From assembly GCF_001434275.1 (NCBI RefSeq), contig NZ_AZEZ01000038.1:1-38870 (forward strand): DNA of 38,870 bases. The letters are read 5' to 3'. Source of the DNA: Companilactobacillus mindensis DSM 14500 (GTDB lineage Bacteria; Bacillota; Bacilli; Lactobacillales; Lactobacillaceae). Both the position numbers and the translations under genes were made by a program. This document shows positions 25,715 through 34,246 of the stretch, piece by piece. The notes beneath the pieces were generated by a model. That model was not told where the DNA came from. It did no database searches and saw only the letters and a list, made by a program, of their open reading frames with translations. How positions within the stretch are numbered: position 1 is the first letter of the stretch; each line of letters begins with the position of its first letter.

Positions 25715-26824
25715 ATGAAAATAGCCGGATTTGGCGTTGAAGAATGGTTGAACGTACACGAACGAGAAGCCAAATATGATCTCGCTCAAAGTACCATCAC
25801 TTCGTTTACCATGAATGAAATTAAAAATTTAACAAAGGCGAACAACCTTTATGACCAACTTGACGATCAGAAGATGAACTATGGTTGGATCGAAGGTTCG
25901 CCAACTTTTAAAGCGGAAATCAGTAAGATGTACCAGGATGTTGACCCCGACAATATCCTTCAAACAAATGGTGCTACTGGTGCCAACATGCTTGCCATCT
26001 ATTCGTTGATCGAACCAGGCGACCATGTGATCAGTGTTTACCCAAGTTATCAACAACTTTATGACATACCAAAGTCATTAGGCGCAGATGTCAGTTTTTG
26101 GAAATTACATGAAGAGAGCAATTGGTACCCCGATATCGATGAGCTCAAAAAATTGATCCGTCCTAATACTAAGATGATCTGTATCAACAATGCTAACAAC
26201 CCAACCGGAACTATCCTTGACCGGAAGTTCTTGGAACAAGTAGTTGAAGTGGCTAGAAGCGTTGGTGCTTATATCTTAGTTGATGAAGTGTATTTGCCAT
26301 TCGATGACTCGGTTGACTTTGCACCGATCGTGGATCTGTATGAGAAAGGGATCTCGACTAACTCTCTTTCAAAGACTTATTCCATGCCCGGAATTCGTGT
26401 CGGCTGGACAGCAACTAATAGCGAATTAGCTGATATTTTCCGCAAGTATCGTGATTACACAATGATTTGTTCTGGCGTTTTCAGTGATCAGATGGCCTGT
26501 CTGATTTTACAGAACAAAGATAAGGTTCTGGAACGTAACAAAAAGATCGTGCTTGATAATTTAGCTTACTTTAAAGATTGGGTCGAAAGAACCCCTAAAG
26601 TTAGCTGTGTCTTTCCAAATGGTGTGTCGACGTCATTTGTTAAATTAGAGACTAAAAAATCAAGTCAGGAATTCTGTACAGATCTGTTGAAAGATACAGG
26701 AGTCTTGTTAGTTCCAGGTGAAGCATTCGATGTACCCGGCTATGCTAGATTAGGATATTGTGCACCGCATGAGACACTTACCAAAGGTTTAGAAGTTTTA
26801 GGAGAATATTTACAAAATAATTAA
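25715..26824 (+). CDS. arcT: Aminotransferase of the arc cluster
   Basis: This 369-residue fold-type I PLP aminotransferase belongs to the class I/II group found in ADI operons of lactobacilli as arcT. Motifs include NGATGANMLAIYSLI, the NNANNPTGT loop, the Asp in LVDEVYLPF, the PLP lysine in SLSKTYSMPGIRVGW and a C-terminal Arg in GYARLGYC. It starts 14 nt after arcD. The substrate is not established; a link to arginine, ornithine or glutamate metabolism is only inferred from the neighbourhood. Confidence 0.9.
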   Translation: MKIAGFGVEEWLNVHEREAKYDLAQSTITSFTMNEIKNLTKANNLYDQLDDQKMNYGWIEGSPTFKAEISKMYQDVDPDNILQTNGATGANMLAIYSLIEPGDHVISVYPSYQQLYDIPKSLGADVSFWKLHEESNWYPDIDELKKLIRPNTKMICINNANNPTGTILDRKFLEQVVEVARSVGAYILVDEVYLPFDDSVDFAPIVDLYEKGISTNSLSKTYSMPGIRVGWTATNSELADIFRKYRDYTMICSGVFSDQMACLILQNKDKVLERNKKIVLDNLAYFKDWVERTPKVSCVFPNGVSTSFVKLETKKSSQEFCTDLLKDTGVLLVPGEAFDVPGYARLGYCAPHETLTKGLEVLGEYLQNN

Positions 26825-26853
26825 AAAAAGTTTTTTTCTGAGGAGAATTGATT

Positions 26854-27795
26854 ATGACAAGACAACGTGTTGTGGTTGCTTTAGGTGGAAATGCTATTTT
26901 AAGTAAGGACGCTAGCGCAGAAGCTCAACAAAGCGCAGTAAGAAAAACTTGCGAATCTCTAGTAGAATTCGTAAAAAATGATCAAGACTTGATCATTACA
27001 CACGGAAATGGCCCCCAAGTTGGGAACTTGTTGTTGCAACAAGCTGCGGCTGACAGTGAAAAAAATCCAGCTTTGCCACTAGATACATGTGGTGCGATGA
27101 CTGAGGGGAGTATCGGTTATTGGTTCCAAAACTCCATGAAAGAAGTCATGTTGAAGAATGGAATCAACAAACAAGTTGTGACTTTGATCACTCAAACGAT
27201 CGTTGACAAAGACGACCCTGCCTTTGGCGATCCAACAAAACCAATCGGACCATTTTACGAAGAAAACGAAGTTCCTGCTCTTCAAGCTACTCACCCAGAT
27301 TGGACGATTGTTGAAGATGCTGGACGTGGATATCGTCGTGTTGTTCCATCACCAAAACCAGTTGAAATCAACGAATATCCAGCAATTGAAGCTATTTCAG
27401 CTGCCGGCGTAATTCCAATCGTAGCCGGTGGTGGTGGTATTCCAGTAGTGAAAGATGGGGACAGACTCGTTGGTAAAGAAGCCGTTATCGATAAAGATTT
27501 CGGTGCCTCAAAGAATGCTCAATTGGTTAATGCTGACAAATTGAGCATTCTTACTTCTGTGGGGGGAGTATTCTATAATTTTGGCAAACCAGATCAAACT
27601 GAAGTATTTGACGTAGCTGTTGATGACATTCAAAAACACATCGACAACGAAGAATTTGCTAAAGGCAGCATGATGCCTAAAGTTCAAGCTGCCGTAGCCT
27701 TCGTACGTGCAACTGGTAAACCCGCTGTTATCGGTGCTTTGGATGATGTAAAAGAAATCATCGCCGGTGAAAAGGGAACTGTTATTCACAAATAA
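26854..27795 (+). CDS. arcC: Carbamate kinase
   Basis: This enzyme transfers phosphate from carbamoyl phosphate to ADP, giving ATP, ammonia and CO2: the energy-yielding last step of the pathway. The 313-residue protein shows VVALGGNAIL, ITHGNGPQVGNLLLQ, GYRRVVPSPKP, VVAGGGGIPV and the late KGSMMPKVQAA. AGGAG at 26841-26845 stands 8 nt before ATG 26854; a TTG at 26848 would be too close. It is the last arc gene in the cluster. Confidence 0.96.
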   Translation: MTRQRVVVALGGNAILSKDASAEAQQSAVRKTCESLVEFVKNDQDLIITHGNGPQVGNLLLQQAAADSEKNPALPLDTCGAMTEGSIGYWFQNSMKEVMLKNGINKQVVTLITQTIVDKDDPAFGDPTKPIGPFYEENEVPALQATHPDWTIVEDAGRGYRRVVPSPKPVEINEYPAIEAISAAGVIPIVAGGGGIPVVKDGDRLVGKEAVIDKDFGASKNAQLVNADKLSILTSVGGVFYNFGKPDQTEVFDVAVDDIQKHIDNEEFAKGSMMPKVQAAVAFVRATGKPAVIGALDDVKEIIAGEKGTVIHK

Positions 27796-27798
27796 TTA

Positions 27799-27827
27799 TT
27801 GTTATTGATAAATTTATGTGCTATCAT
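27799..27827 (+). promoter_or_regulatory. Probable argS leader promoter
   Basis: -35 TTGTTA, a 17-nt spacer and -10 TATCAT lie a few nt after the arcC stop and just before the T-box leader. Confidence 0.6.
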
Positions 27828-27837
27828 ATTTTTGCAA

Positions 27838-28038
27838 AAGAGGGATTAATTAATCGGATGATTTAAAGCGAGGTCAAGTTTTGGTGAGAGTTGACTATTT
27901 CAAAGATTAAGTCGCACCCGTCTTATAAAAATGAATAATCAATTAATGAGTGGATATTAATCAATTAGAGTGGTACCGCGGGAAAATCTCGTCTCTTTCA
28001 ATAGGACAATACGTCTATTGAAAGAGGCGTTTTTTTTA
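27838..28038 (+). promoter_or_regulatory. T-box riboswitch of argS
   Basis: This leader senses uncharged tRNA-Arg. The conserved T-box AGAGTGGTACCGCGG (27967-27981) is followed by a strong terminator: CTCTTTCAATAG / CTATTGAAAGAG, then eight T to 28037. Stem I contains the GGTGAGAG element. The likely specifier is CGT (27919-27921) after GCACC, an Arg codon matching the downstream gene. Uncharged tRNA would favour the antiterminator and synthetase expression. This accounts for the gap between arcC and argS. Confidence 0.9.
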
Positions 28039-28055
28039 TCTAATAGGAGGAAAAT

Positions 28056-29750
28056 ATGGATTTTAAACAACAAGTAGTAGATACATTAGTTAAAGTTTTA
28101 CCAGAGGACATTACTGAGGAACAAATTACAAATTTGATCGAAAAACCAAAGACATCAGATCTTGGTGATTATGCTTTCCCAACATTTATCTTGGCTAAGA
28201 CGCTTCACAAAGCACCAAACATGATTGCTGAAGATTTGGTTGGCAAAATCGATACAGATGGTTTTGAAAAAGTTGTAAATACTGGTGCCTACATCAATTT
28301 CTTCTTAGATAAAAAAGCCTTTTCAGCCGATGTACTAAACGCAGTTCTTACACAAAAGGATGAATATGGTAATGCTGATGACGGTAAGGGTCGCAACGTT
28401 CCTATCGATATGTCATCACCTAACATTGCTAAACCTATGTCAATGGGTCACTTGCGTTCAACCGTAATTGGTAACTCAATTGCAAAAATTATTTCTAAAT
28501 TAAACTATCAACCAGTTAAGATCAATCACTTGGGTGACTGGGGAACTCAATTCGGTAAGTTGATCGTTGGTTATAAGATGTGGGGTTCAGTTGAAGAAGT
28601 TGAAGCTGATCCTATCAACAATCTTTTGAAGTATTACGTTCGTTTCCACAAGGAAGCTGAAGACAAGCCAGAACTTGACGATGAAGCTCGTGCTTGGTTC
28701 AAGAAGATGGAAGATGGCGACAAAGAAGCCCTTGCTCTTTGGACATGGTTCAAGGAATTATCATTGAAGGAATTCCAAAAGATCTACGATCGTCTAGATG
28801 TTCAATTCGACCACTTTACTGGTGAATCATTCTACAACGACAAGATGGATGCCATCGTTGATACACTTGAAGAAAAAGGTCTTCTAAAGGAAAGTCGCGG
28901 TGCTGAAATCGTTGATCTTTCTGAATACGACTTATCACCAGCTTTGATCAAGAAGACTGATGGTGCCACACTTTACATCACACGTGACTTGGCTGCTGCT
29001 AAGTATCGTAAAGATACTTTCGACTTCGTTAAATCACTTTACGTTGTTGGTAGCGAACAAGCAGAACACTTTACTAAGTTAAAGATCGTTTTGAAGAAGA
29101 TGGGTTACGACTGGGCTGACGATATTATCTACATCCCATTCGGCCTTATCACAGCTGGTGGTAAGAAGCTTTCAACTCGTAAAGGTAACGTTATCTTGCT
29201 AGATGATGTTCTAAACGATGCGGTTGCTCTTGCTAAGAAACAAATCGAAGAAAAGAATCCAGATCTAAAGAACAAAGATGCCGTTGCTGAAGCAGTTGGT
29301 GTCGGTGCGGTTGTCTTCCACGATTTGAAGAATGACCGTCGTGATAGTTTTGACTTCAACCTTGAAGAAGTTGTTCGTTTTGAAGGTGAAACTGGTCCTT
29401 ACGTTCAATACACAAATGCACGTGCCTTGAGTATTTTGAGAAAAGCTGGCGACGTTGATTACGCAAATGCTGAAAACTTGGCCGTAACAGACGTAGAAGC
29501 TTGGGACACAATCAAGATGCTTCAAGATTTCCCTAACGTTGTGGAACGTGCAGCTAAGACCTTTGAACCATCAGTTATTGCTAAATATGTCTTGAAGCTT
29601 GCTAAGAGTTTCAACCAATATTATGCTCACAGCAAGATTTTGGCTGATGACGAAGGCTTGAAAGCTAGACTTGCATTAGTTAAGTCAGTTTCAACTGTTC
29701 TTCAAATGTCACTTGGCTTGCTTGGTGTTAAGGCTCCTGAAGAAATGTAG
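28056..29750 (+). CDS. argS: Arginyl-tRNA synthetase
   Basis: This class I synthetase charges tRNA-Arg. The 564-residue protein shows an N-terminal additional domain, the HIGH-type motif (SPNIAKPMSMGHLRST), WGTQFGKL, and the KMSK-type signature as STRKGN, followed by the alpha-helical anticodon-binding domain with YVQYTNAR and SFNQYYAH. AGGAGG precedes the ATG. It is controlled by the T-box upstream and sits next to the arginine-degrading genes, so synthesis may rise when arginine is depleted. No terminator separates it from the next gene. Confidence 0.96.
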   Translation: MDFKQQVVDTLVKVLPEDITEEQITNLIEKPKTSDLGDYAFPTFILAKTLHKAPNMIAEDLVGKIDTDGFEKVVNTGAYINFFLDKKAFSADVLNAVLTQKDEYGNADDGKGRNVPIDMSSPNIAKPMSMGHLRSTVIGNSIAKIISKLNYQPVKINHLGDWGTQFGKLIVGYKMWGSVEEVEADPINNLLKYYVRFHKEAEDKPELDDEARAWFKKMEDGDKEALALWTWFKELSLKEFQKIYDRLDVQFDHFTGESFYNDKMDAIVDTLEEKGLLKESRGAEIVDLSEYDLSPALIKKTDGATLYITRDLAAAKYRKDTFDFVKSLYVVGSEQAEHFTKLKIVLKKMGYDWADDIIYIPFGLITAGGKKLSTRKGNVILLDDVLNDAVALAKKQIEEKNPDLKNKDAVAEAVGVGAVVFHDLKNDRRDSFDFNLEEVVRFEGETGPYVQYTNARALSILRKAGDVDYANAENLAVTDVEAWDTIKMLQDFPNVVERAAKTFEPSVIAKYVLKLAKSFNQYYAHSKILADDEGLKARLALVKSVSTVLQMSLGLLGVKAPEEM

Positions 29751-29762
29751 GACGTGTTCATT

Positions 29763-30683
29763 TTGGATAGAAAACTTTTTAGCGAACTATCAGAAATGAA
29801 AACAACCACGCTAGATCTAGCCTGGTTGTTGATGGCAATAGCCTTTACATATCTCAATTATCAAACATTTGATTTTTTCTATGGTATTTTAGGATTCGTC
29901 GCAGTGTTCTTTATTCATTTGTTTATTAACTTCCATAATAACTATATGGATTATCGTAACTCGACGAGTGAAGAGTATCGTGAAAAAATAAGCACTATCG
30001 GTATCAATCGCGAATCATTGGCAATAGTCAAAAAATGGATGTACGGTTTGGCCATTTTTCCATTAATTATTGGGGCATTTCTGGTATACAAAACTGGGAT
30101 GATCACTTTGGCGATCGGGGTCGTCGGAGTAGTTATCGGATTGTTGTATTCATCAGGCCCTAAGCCACTAAACTCCACCATGTTTGGAGAAATAGTGGTG
30201 GCTATTGCCATTAGCCAGCTGATTCCAATAACCTACTCCTATCTCGGGTTAGTGGGATCTGCTAAATTCGATTCTAGTACGGCCATTTCGGTGATCCTAG
30301 TCAGTTTACCGAACACCTTCGCATTTTTTAGTGCAGAGTTGAGCAATGGCACGTGTGACTTAGAATCGGATCGTAAAAATGGTCGCAACACATTGGTTAG
30401 TAAAGTAGGAAAAGCCAATGCTTTAAGTTTGTTCAAAGCTAGTTGGGCCTTAGCCTTCCTGCTGGTACCAATTCTAGCAATCTTAAAAGTAGTACCTTAC
30501 ATTACACTGTTGATCGTGCTGCTTTATCCAAATATTTGGGACGGTTTTCGTCCTTATCTGAAGGAACAAGTTAAAACAACGACCTATCCTTTAGTAATCA
30601 GATCTGTTAGTAAATTTTCTGTAACGTATATTTTATTAATTGCTGTCGGGGCGATTATTAAATTAGTTATGAAAACTTTATAA
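29763..30683 (+). CDS. UbiA-family prenyltransferase, MenA-like
   Basis: This membrane enzyme of about 306 residues has eight to nine predicted helices and the two Asp-rich regions of UbiA prenyltransferases: a divergent first motif (FHNNYMDYRNS) and CDLESDRKNGRNTL. Homologues such as MenA attach a polyprenyl chain to dihydroxynaphthoate for menaquinone synthesis. The first motif has Asn where Asp is common, so the substrate is uncertain. TTG 29763 is preferred because AGGA (29749-29752) is 10 nt before it; GTG 29754 is the alternative. It directly follows argS, so it may share its transcript. Confidence 0.82.
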   Translation: MDRKLFSELSEMKTTTLDLAWLLMAIAFTYLNYQTFDFFYGILGFVAVFFIHLFINFHNNYMDYRNSTSEEYREKISTIGINRESLAIVKKWMYGLAIFPLIIGAFLVYKTGMITLAIGVVGVVIGLLYSSGPKPLNSTMFGEIVVAIAISQLIPITYSYLGLVGSAKFDSSTAISVILVSLPNTFAFFSAELSNGTCDLESDRKNGRNTLVSKVGKANALSLFKASWALAFLLVPILAILKVVPYITLLIVLLYPNIWDGFRPYLKEQVKTTTYPLVIRSVSKFSVTYILLIAVGAIIKLVMKTL

Positions 30684-30747
30684 GCAGTAACCTCAGAGAG
30701 AGTCTAAAAAATCACTCCTAAAACTTCTTTCTGAATATAAAAAAAGG

Positions 30748-30781
30748 GCTCACCTAATTGTCGGGATTAGGTGAGCTTTTT
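30748..30781. terminator. Bidirectional terminator between convergent genes
   Basis: GCTCACCTAAT and ATTAGGTGAGC form an 11-bp perfect stem with a 7-nt loop. It has an A run on the left and a T run on the right, so it can stop both the argS/UbiA transcript and the opposing pseudouridine synthase gene. Nothing else is seen in 30684-30786. Confidence 0.92.
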
Positions 30782-30786
30782 GGTTG

Positions 30787-31668
30787 CTAAAAATAAGCAC
30801 GTATTAAATTATACATATTTTTGGATGGTTTTGACTTAATTATTTTTAAATTATTATAAAAAGGTTGTTTGAAAGTCAATTTATGAGCAAATAATAACAG
30901 TTTTCCGACTTTTTGGTGGGGATTGTACAGTGGATCGTTGACAATGGGCCAATGATTGTATGCCAAGTGGACACGTAACTGGTGAGTTCGACCGGTTAAA
31001 AGGTTCAATTTGACCAAAGCATAGTCAGAATTTTTTTGGAGGACCTCATATTTGGTGACGGCATTAAGACCGGAGGATTTGACCATACGTTTTCTGACAT
31101 CGTTAGGATCTTGATCGATCGGCAAATTTATTTCACCAGCATCGGGGATCTCCCGGTCCAAATTAACAACTGCTAAATACTCACGAGTCAAAGTTTTGTC
31201 ACTGAGCTGTCGGTTGAAGATAGGGACTAAATAGGGCGTTTTGGCAATCAAAACTAATCCTGAAGTTTCCATGTCGATGCGGTGGACCATGTAGGGATGA
31301 CCATTTTTGAGATACGTTTCGACGTCATTCATCAAAGAGTCGTTTTCAGTCATAATATTGGGATGCGTTTTTCTGCCAGCAGCTTTATTGACGACAATAA
31401 TATCGTCATCTTCATAAACGACATCGATTGGATGATCCCCAGGAAGATAGTGTTGTTCGCTGCGAGGTGGAAAATTGAAATTGAGCGTAATGACGTCGTT
31501 ATTTTGGACGACAGTATTGAAAGAATGATATTTACCATTGATCAAAATATCTTGTTGAGTGCGCAAAAAATGCTGCCACTTCTTAGGGATAAGCCACTTT
31601 TTAAGCAGTTCACGAATGGTCAGTTGTTCGTTATTTTCGGGATGATAAGTGATGATTTTTTGGTACAT
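30787..31668 (-). CDS. RluA-family pseudouridine synthase
   Basis: This enzyme isomerises uridine to pseudouridine in rRNA or tRNA. The 293-residue protein has the RluA signature HRIDMETSGLVLIAKT with the catalytic Asp, the preceding VVNKAAGRKTHP segment and LLTGRTHQLRVHLAYNHWPI. The N-terminal 80 residues are S4-like (LRTQQDILINGKYHS). On the minus strand AAGGAG lies about 12 nt before the ATG. It is monocistronic. Which RluD-like subtype or RNA target applies cannot be decided here. Confidence 0.92.
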   Translation of the reverse strand: MYQKIITYHPENNEQLTIRELLKKWLIPKKWQHFLRTQQDILINGKYHSFNTVVQNNDVITLNFNFPPRSEQHYLPGDHPIDVVYEDDDIIVVNKAAGRKTHPNIMTENDSLMNDVETYLKNGHPYMVHRIDMETSGLVLIAKTPYLVPIFNRQLSDKTLTREYLAVVNLDREIPDAGEINLPIDQDPNDVRKRMVKSSGLNAVTKYEVLQKNSDYALVKLNLLTGRTHQLRVHLAYNHWPIVNDPLYNPHQKVGKLLLFAHKLTFKQPFYNNLKIIKSKPSKNMYNLIRAYF

Positions 31669-31693
31669 AAAGCGTTTGCTCCTTAAAGATTTT

Positions 31694-31722
31694 TTGAGTA
31701 ATTTATTAAATGGTCGGATAAT
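31694..31722 (+). promoter_or_regulatory. Probable promoter of penicillin-binding protein gene
   Basis: -35 TTGAGT, a 17-nt spacer and -10 GATAAT lie 37 nt before the ATG at 31760, in the divergent gap. Confidence 0.55.
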
Positions 31723-31759
31723 GTGATAAAATTTGTTCTTATACAGAGGTATTTAAACA

Positions 31760-33838
31760 ATGAATAATAACAATAGTTTTTGGGCGTGGTTAAAACCTAA
31801 ATTACTAATTGCTTGGTCTTTTATAAAAAAATATTGGCATCGATTCCAGATAACACGTTGGTTGATTTTAATATTTTTGACTCTTGTTTTGGTTTTGAGT
31901 ACATATTGGACATATAAAGCGAAGACATCAAACGTTGCGGATCTGCAGTCATCATTGCAGACTAAAACGACGATCATGGATAAAGATGGCGATAATGCCG
32001 GTCAGTTGTATGCTAGCAAAGGAACTTACGTCAGCTACGACAAGATTTCTAAGAATATCCAAAATGCGGTCACTTCAACTGAAGATCGGACGTTTTGGAC
32101 TAATCCTGGTTTCAGTATCAAAGGGTACGCCAGAGCGGCTTTAGGATATTTGATCCATCACGGTATTTCTGGTGGTGGTAGTACTTTGACGCAGCAGTTG
32201 GCTAAAAACTCGTTGCTGACTCAAAAACAGACCCTTTCTAGAAAAGGCGAGGAACTGTTCCTCTCGATCGAGATCAATCACATCTATACTAAAAAAGAAA
32301 TTATCACGATGTATCTCAATAATGCCTACTTTGGTAATGGGGTCTGGGGCGTTCAGGATGCATCCGAAAAATACTTTGGTAAAAATGCATCCGAATTGAA
32401 TCCTGCTGAAGCAGCTGTTTTGGCCGGAATATTGAAAGCACCAAATTATTATAATCCTATTGATAGTATGAGTAATTCTTTGGCTCGACGCAATCTTGTT
32501 TTAGGATTAATGGTCGATAATAAGAAATTGACGGCTTCTCAAGCTAATTATTATAAGAACACATCGATCGATGTAAATGATAATTATGAAGTCAGCAGCT
32601 CGTACAAGTATCCTTATTTCTTCGATGCCGTTATCGATGAGGCAGTCGAAAAATATGGTCTCAAAGAAGACGATATTTTGAATAAAGGCTACAAGATCTA
32701 CACGACTTTGGATCAAAAGATGCAAAGCTCTATGCAAAATTCATTTGATAACAGTTATCTTTTCCCAAGTAATGCCACTGATGGGACAAAGGTTCAAGGG
32801 GCATCGATCGCAGTCGACCCTAAGAATGGTGGGATTTTGGCTGTTGTTGGTGGCCGCGGCGACCATACTTTCCGTGGCTTCAACCGGGCAACGTCTACGC
32901 AGATGCAACGTCAACCAGGTTCAACCATCAAACCTTTGGCTGTTTATACACCGGCGATCGAAAATGGCTACAGCTATGATTCTGAATTGCCAGATGAGAT
33001 CACCAGTTTTGGTAAGAATAAATATACCCCAACGAATGCTGACGGACTCTATCAGGAAAATATGCCAATGTATGAAGCTTTGGCAAAGAGTGAAAACATT
33101 CCTGCTGTTGCGTTATTGGACAAGATCGGTGTCAAAAAGGGTGTCAACTCAGTCGAGAACTTTGGTATCAAGGTTCACAAGAATGATCAAAACTTAGCCT
33201 TGGCACTTGGTGGTTTGACGACTGGGGTCAATCCATTGCAGATGGCTCGAGCTTATACGGCCTTTGCTAATGAAGGAAAACTAGCAAGTACGCACTTTAT
33301 CACAAAGATCGTCGATTCTACAGGAACGGTGATCGTAAATAATACCAATACTTCAACTAAACAGATCATCAGTAAGAATACTGCTAAGGAAATGACCAGT
33401 ATGATGCTAGGTGTTTACAATGAAGGAACTGGTAAACTGGCTAAGCCAGATGGCTACCAATTAGCTGGTAAGACTGGTAGTACCGAAGTTCCTAAGAGTT
33501 ACGGCTATGCGGGGACTAAGGACCAGTGGATGATCGGTTATACGCCAGATGTCGTTGTAGCAAGTTGGATCGGGTTCGATCAGACGGACCAAAATCATTT
33601 CTTGCCGGGAGCTAGTGAGAATGGACTTTCAGCACTCTTCAAGAATGAAATGATCAGTATTTTACCCGAGACTCAAGAAACTAGCTTTGGGGTCAAAGAT
33701 GCGGCTAAGTTGGCCAAAGAAAATACGACCGATACTGGCGACAACGATATTTCTAAATCTATCCAAGATGGTGTAGATAACGTTAAAAATAAGGCCACAG
33801 AATGGTATAATGATATTAAGAACTTTTTTGGTCAATAG
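31760..33838 (+). CDS. Class A penicillin-binding protein (PBP1A/2A type)
   Basis: This 692-residue bifunctional peptidoglycan synthase is anchored by one N-terminal helix (about 33-52, LILIFLTLVLVLSTYW). The glycosyltransferase domain (GT51, about 75-250) shows TSTEDRTFW with the catalytic Glu, GGGSTLTQQLAKN, KGEELFLSIEI and YLNNAYFGNGVWGVQDAS. The transpeptidase domain (about 330-620) has SxxK as GSTIK, SxN as SEN and KTG in AGKTGSTEVP. A short polar C-terminal tail follows. It polymerises and crosslinks the cell wall outside the membrane. Confidence 0.94.
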   Translation: MNNNNSFWAWLKPKLLIAWSFIKKYWHRFQITRWLILIFLTLVLVLSTYWTYKAKTSNVADLQSSLQTKTTIMDKDGDNAGQLYASKGTYVSYDKISKNIQNAVTSTEDRTFWTNPGFSIKGYARAALGYLIHHGISGGGSTLTQQLAKNSLLTQKQTLSRKGEELFLSIEINHIYTKKEIITMYLNNAYFGNGVWGVQDASEKYFGKNASELNPAEAAVLAGILKAPNYYNPIDSMSNSLARRNLVLGLMVDNKKLTASQANYYKNTSIDVNDNYEVSSSYKYPYFFDAVIDEAVEKYGLKEDDILNKGYKIYTTLDQKMQSSMQNSFDNSYLFPSNATDGTKVQGASIAVDPKNGGILAVVGGRGDHTFRGFNRATSTQMQRQPGSTIKPLAVYTPAIENGYSYDSELPDEITSFGKNKYTPTNADGLYQENMPMYEALAKSENIPAVALLDKIGVKKGVNSVENFGIKVHKNDQNLALALGGLTTGVNPLQMARAYTAFANEGKLASTHFITKIVDSTGTVIVNNTNTSTKQIISKNTAKEMTSMMLGVYNEGTGKLAKPDGYQLAGKTGSTEVPKSYGYAGTKDQWMIGYTPDVVVASWIGFDQTDQNHFLPGASENGLSALFKNEMISILPETQETSFGVKDAAKLAKENTTDTGDNDISKSIQDGVDNVKNKATEWYNDIKNFFGQ

Positions 33839-33847
33839 GAGGACTAT

Positions 33848-34186
33848 ATGAACATTTACGATAGCGCCAATCAACTTGAACAAGACTTGAGAAAGACAAC
33901 TGAGGTTTCTGATTTAAAGCTTGCCTTTGAAGCTGTTAAAGCTAACGACTTAGCCTATAAACTTTTTGATAAAGTTCAAAACAAACAATTTGAACTTCAA
34001 CAAAAACAAATGCAAGGTCAAGAAATTACTGACGACGACATTAAAGCAATGCGTGAATTGACAGATCAACTTTCAAATTACAGTGAAATCCAAAACTTGA
34101 TGGAAAAAGAACAAAAAATGAATTCGATGATGGATGAATTGAACAAGATCATTTCAAAACCAATCGCTGAAATTTATCAAGACTAA
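33848..34186 (+). CDS. YlbF/YmcA-family protein
   Basis: This 112-residue all-helical cytoplasmic protein resembles the YlbF/YmcA superfamily (YheA-like members). In Bacillus, relatives act with RNase Y or in developmental control. The typical pattern is MNIYDSANQLEQDLR, AYKLFDKVQNKQFELQQKQMQGQE and a C-terminal helix with MDELNKIISKPIAEIY. AGGAGG lies just after the PBP stop, 9 nt upstream, so the two genes are cotranscribed. The role in this organism is not shown by the sequence. Confidence 0.85.
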   Translation: MNIYDSANQLEQDLRKTTEVSDLKLAFEAVKANDLAYKLFDKVQNKQFELQQKQMQGQEITDDDIKAMRELTDQLSNYSEIQNLMEKEQKMNSMMDELNKIISKPIAEIYQD

Positions 34187-34190
34187 TAAT

Positions 34191-34233
34191 AAGGACTTAG
34201 GGCTTAAGTAATTTGCTCGGGTCCTTTTCTTTT
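34191..34233 (+). terminator. Possible terminator after YlbF-family gene
   Basis: AAGGAC (34191-34196) and GTCCTT (34221-34226) can pair around a long loop, followed by a T-rich tract (TTTTCTTTT). Moderate strength. Confidence 0.5.
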
Positions 34234-34246
34234 AGGGGAGTTTAGA

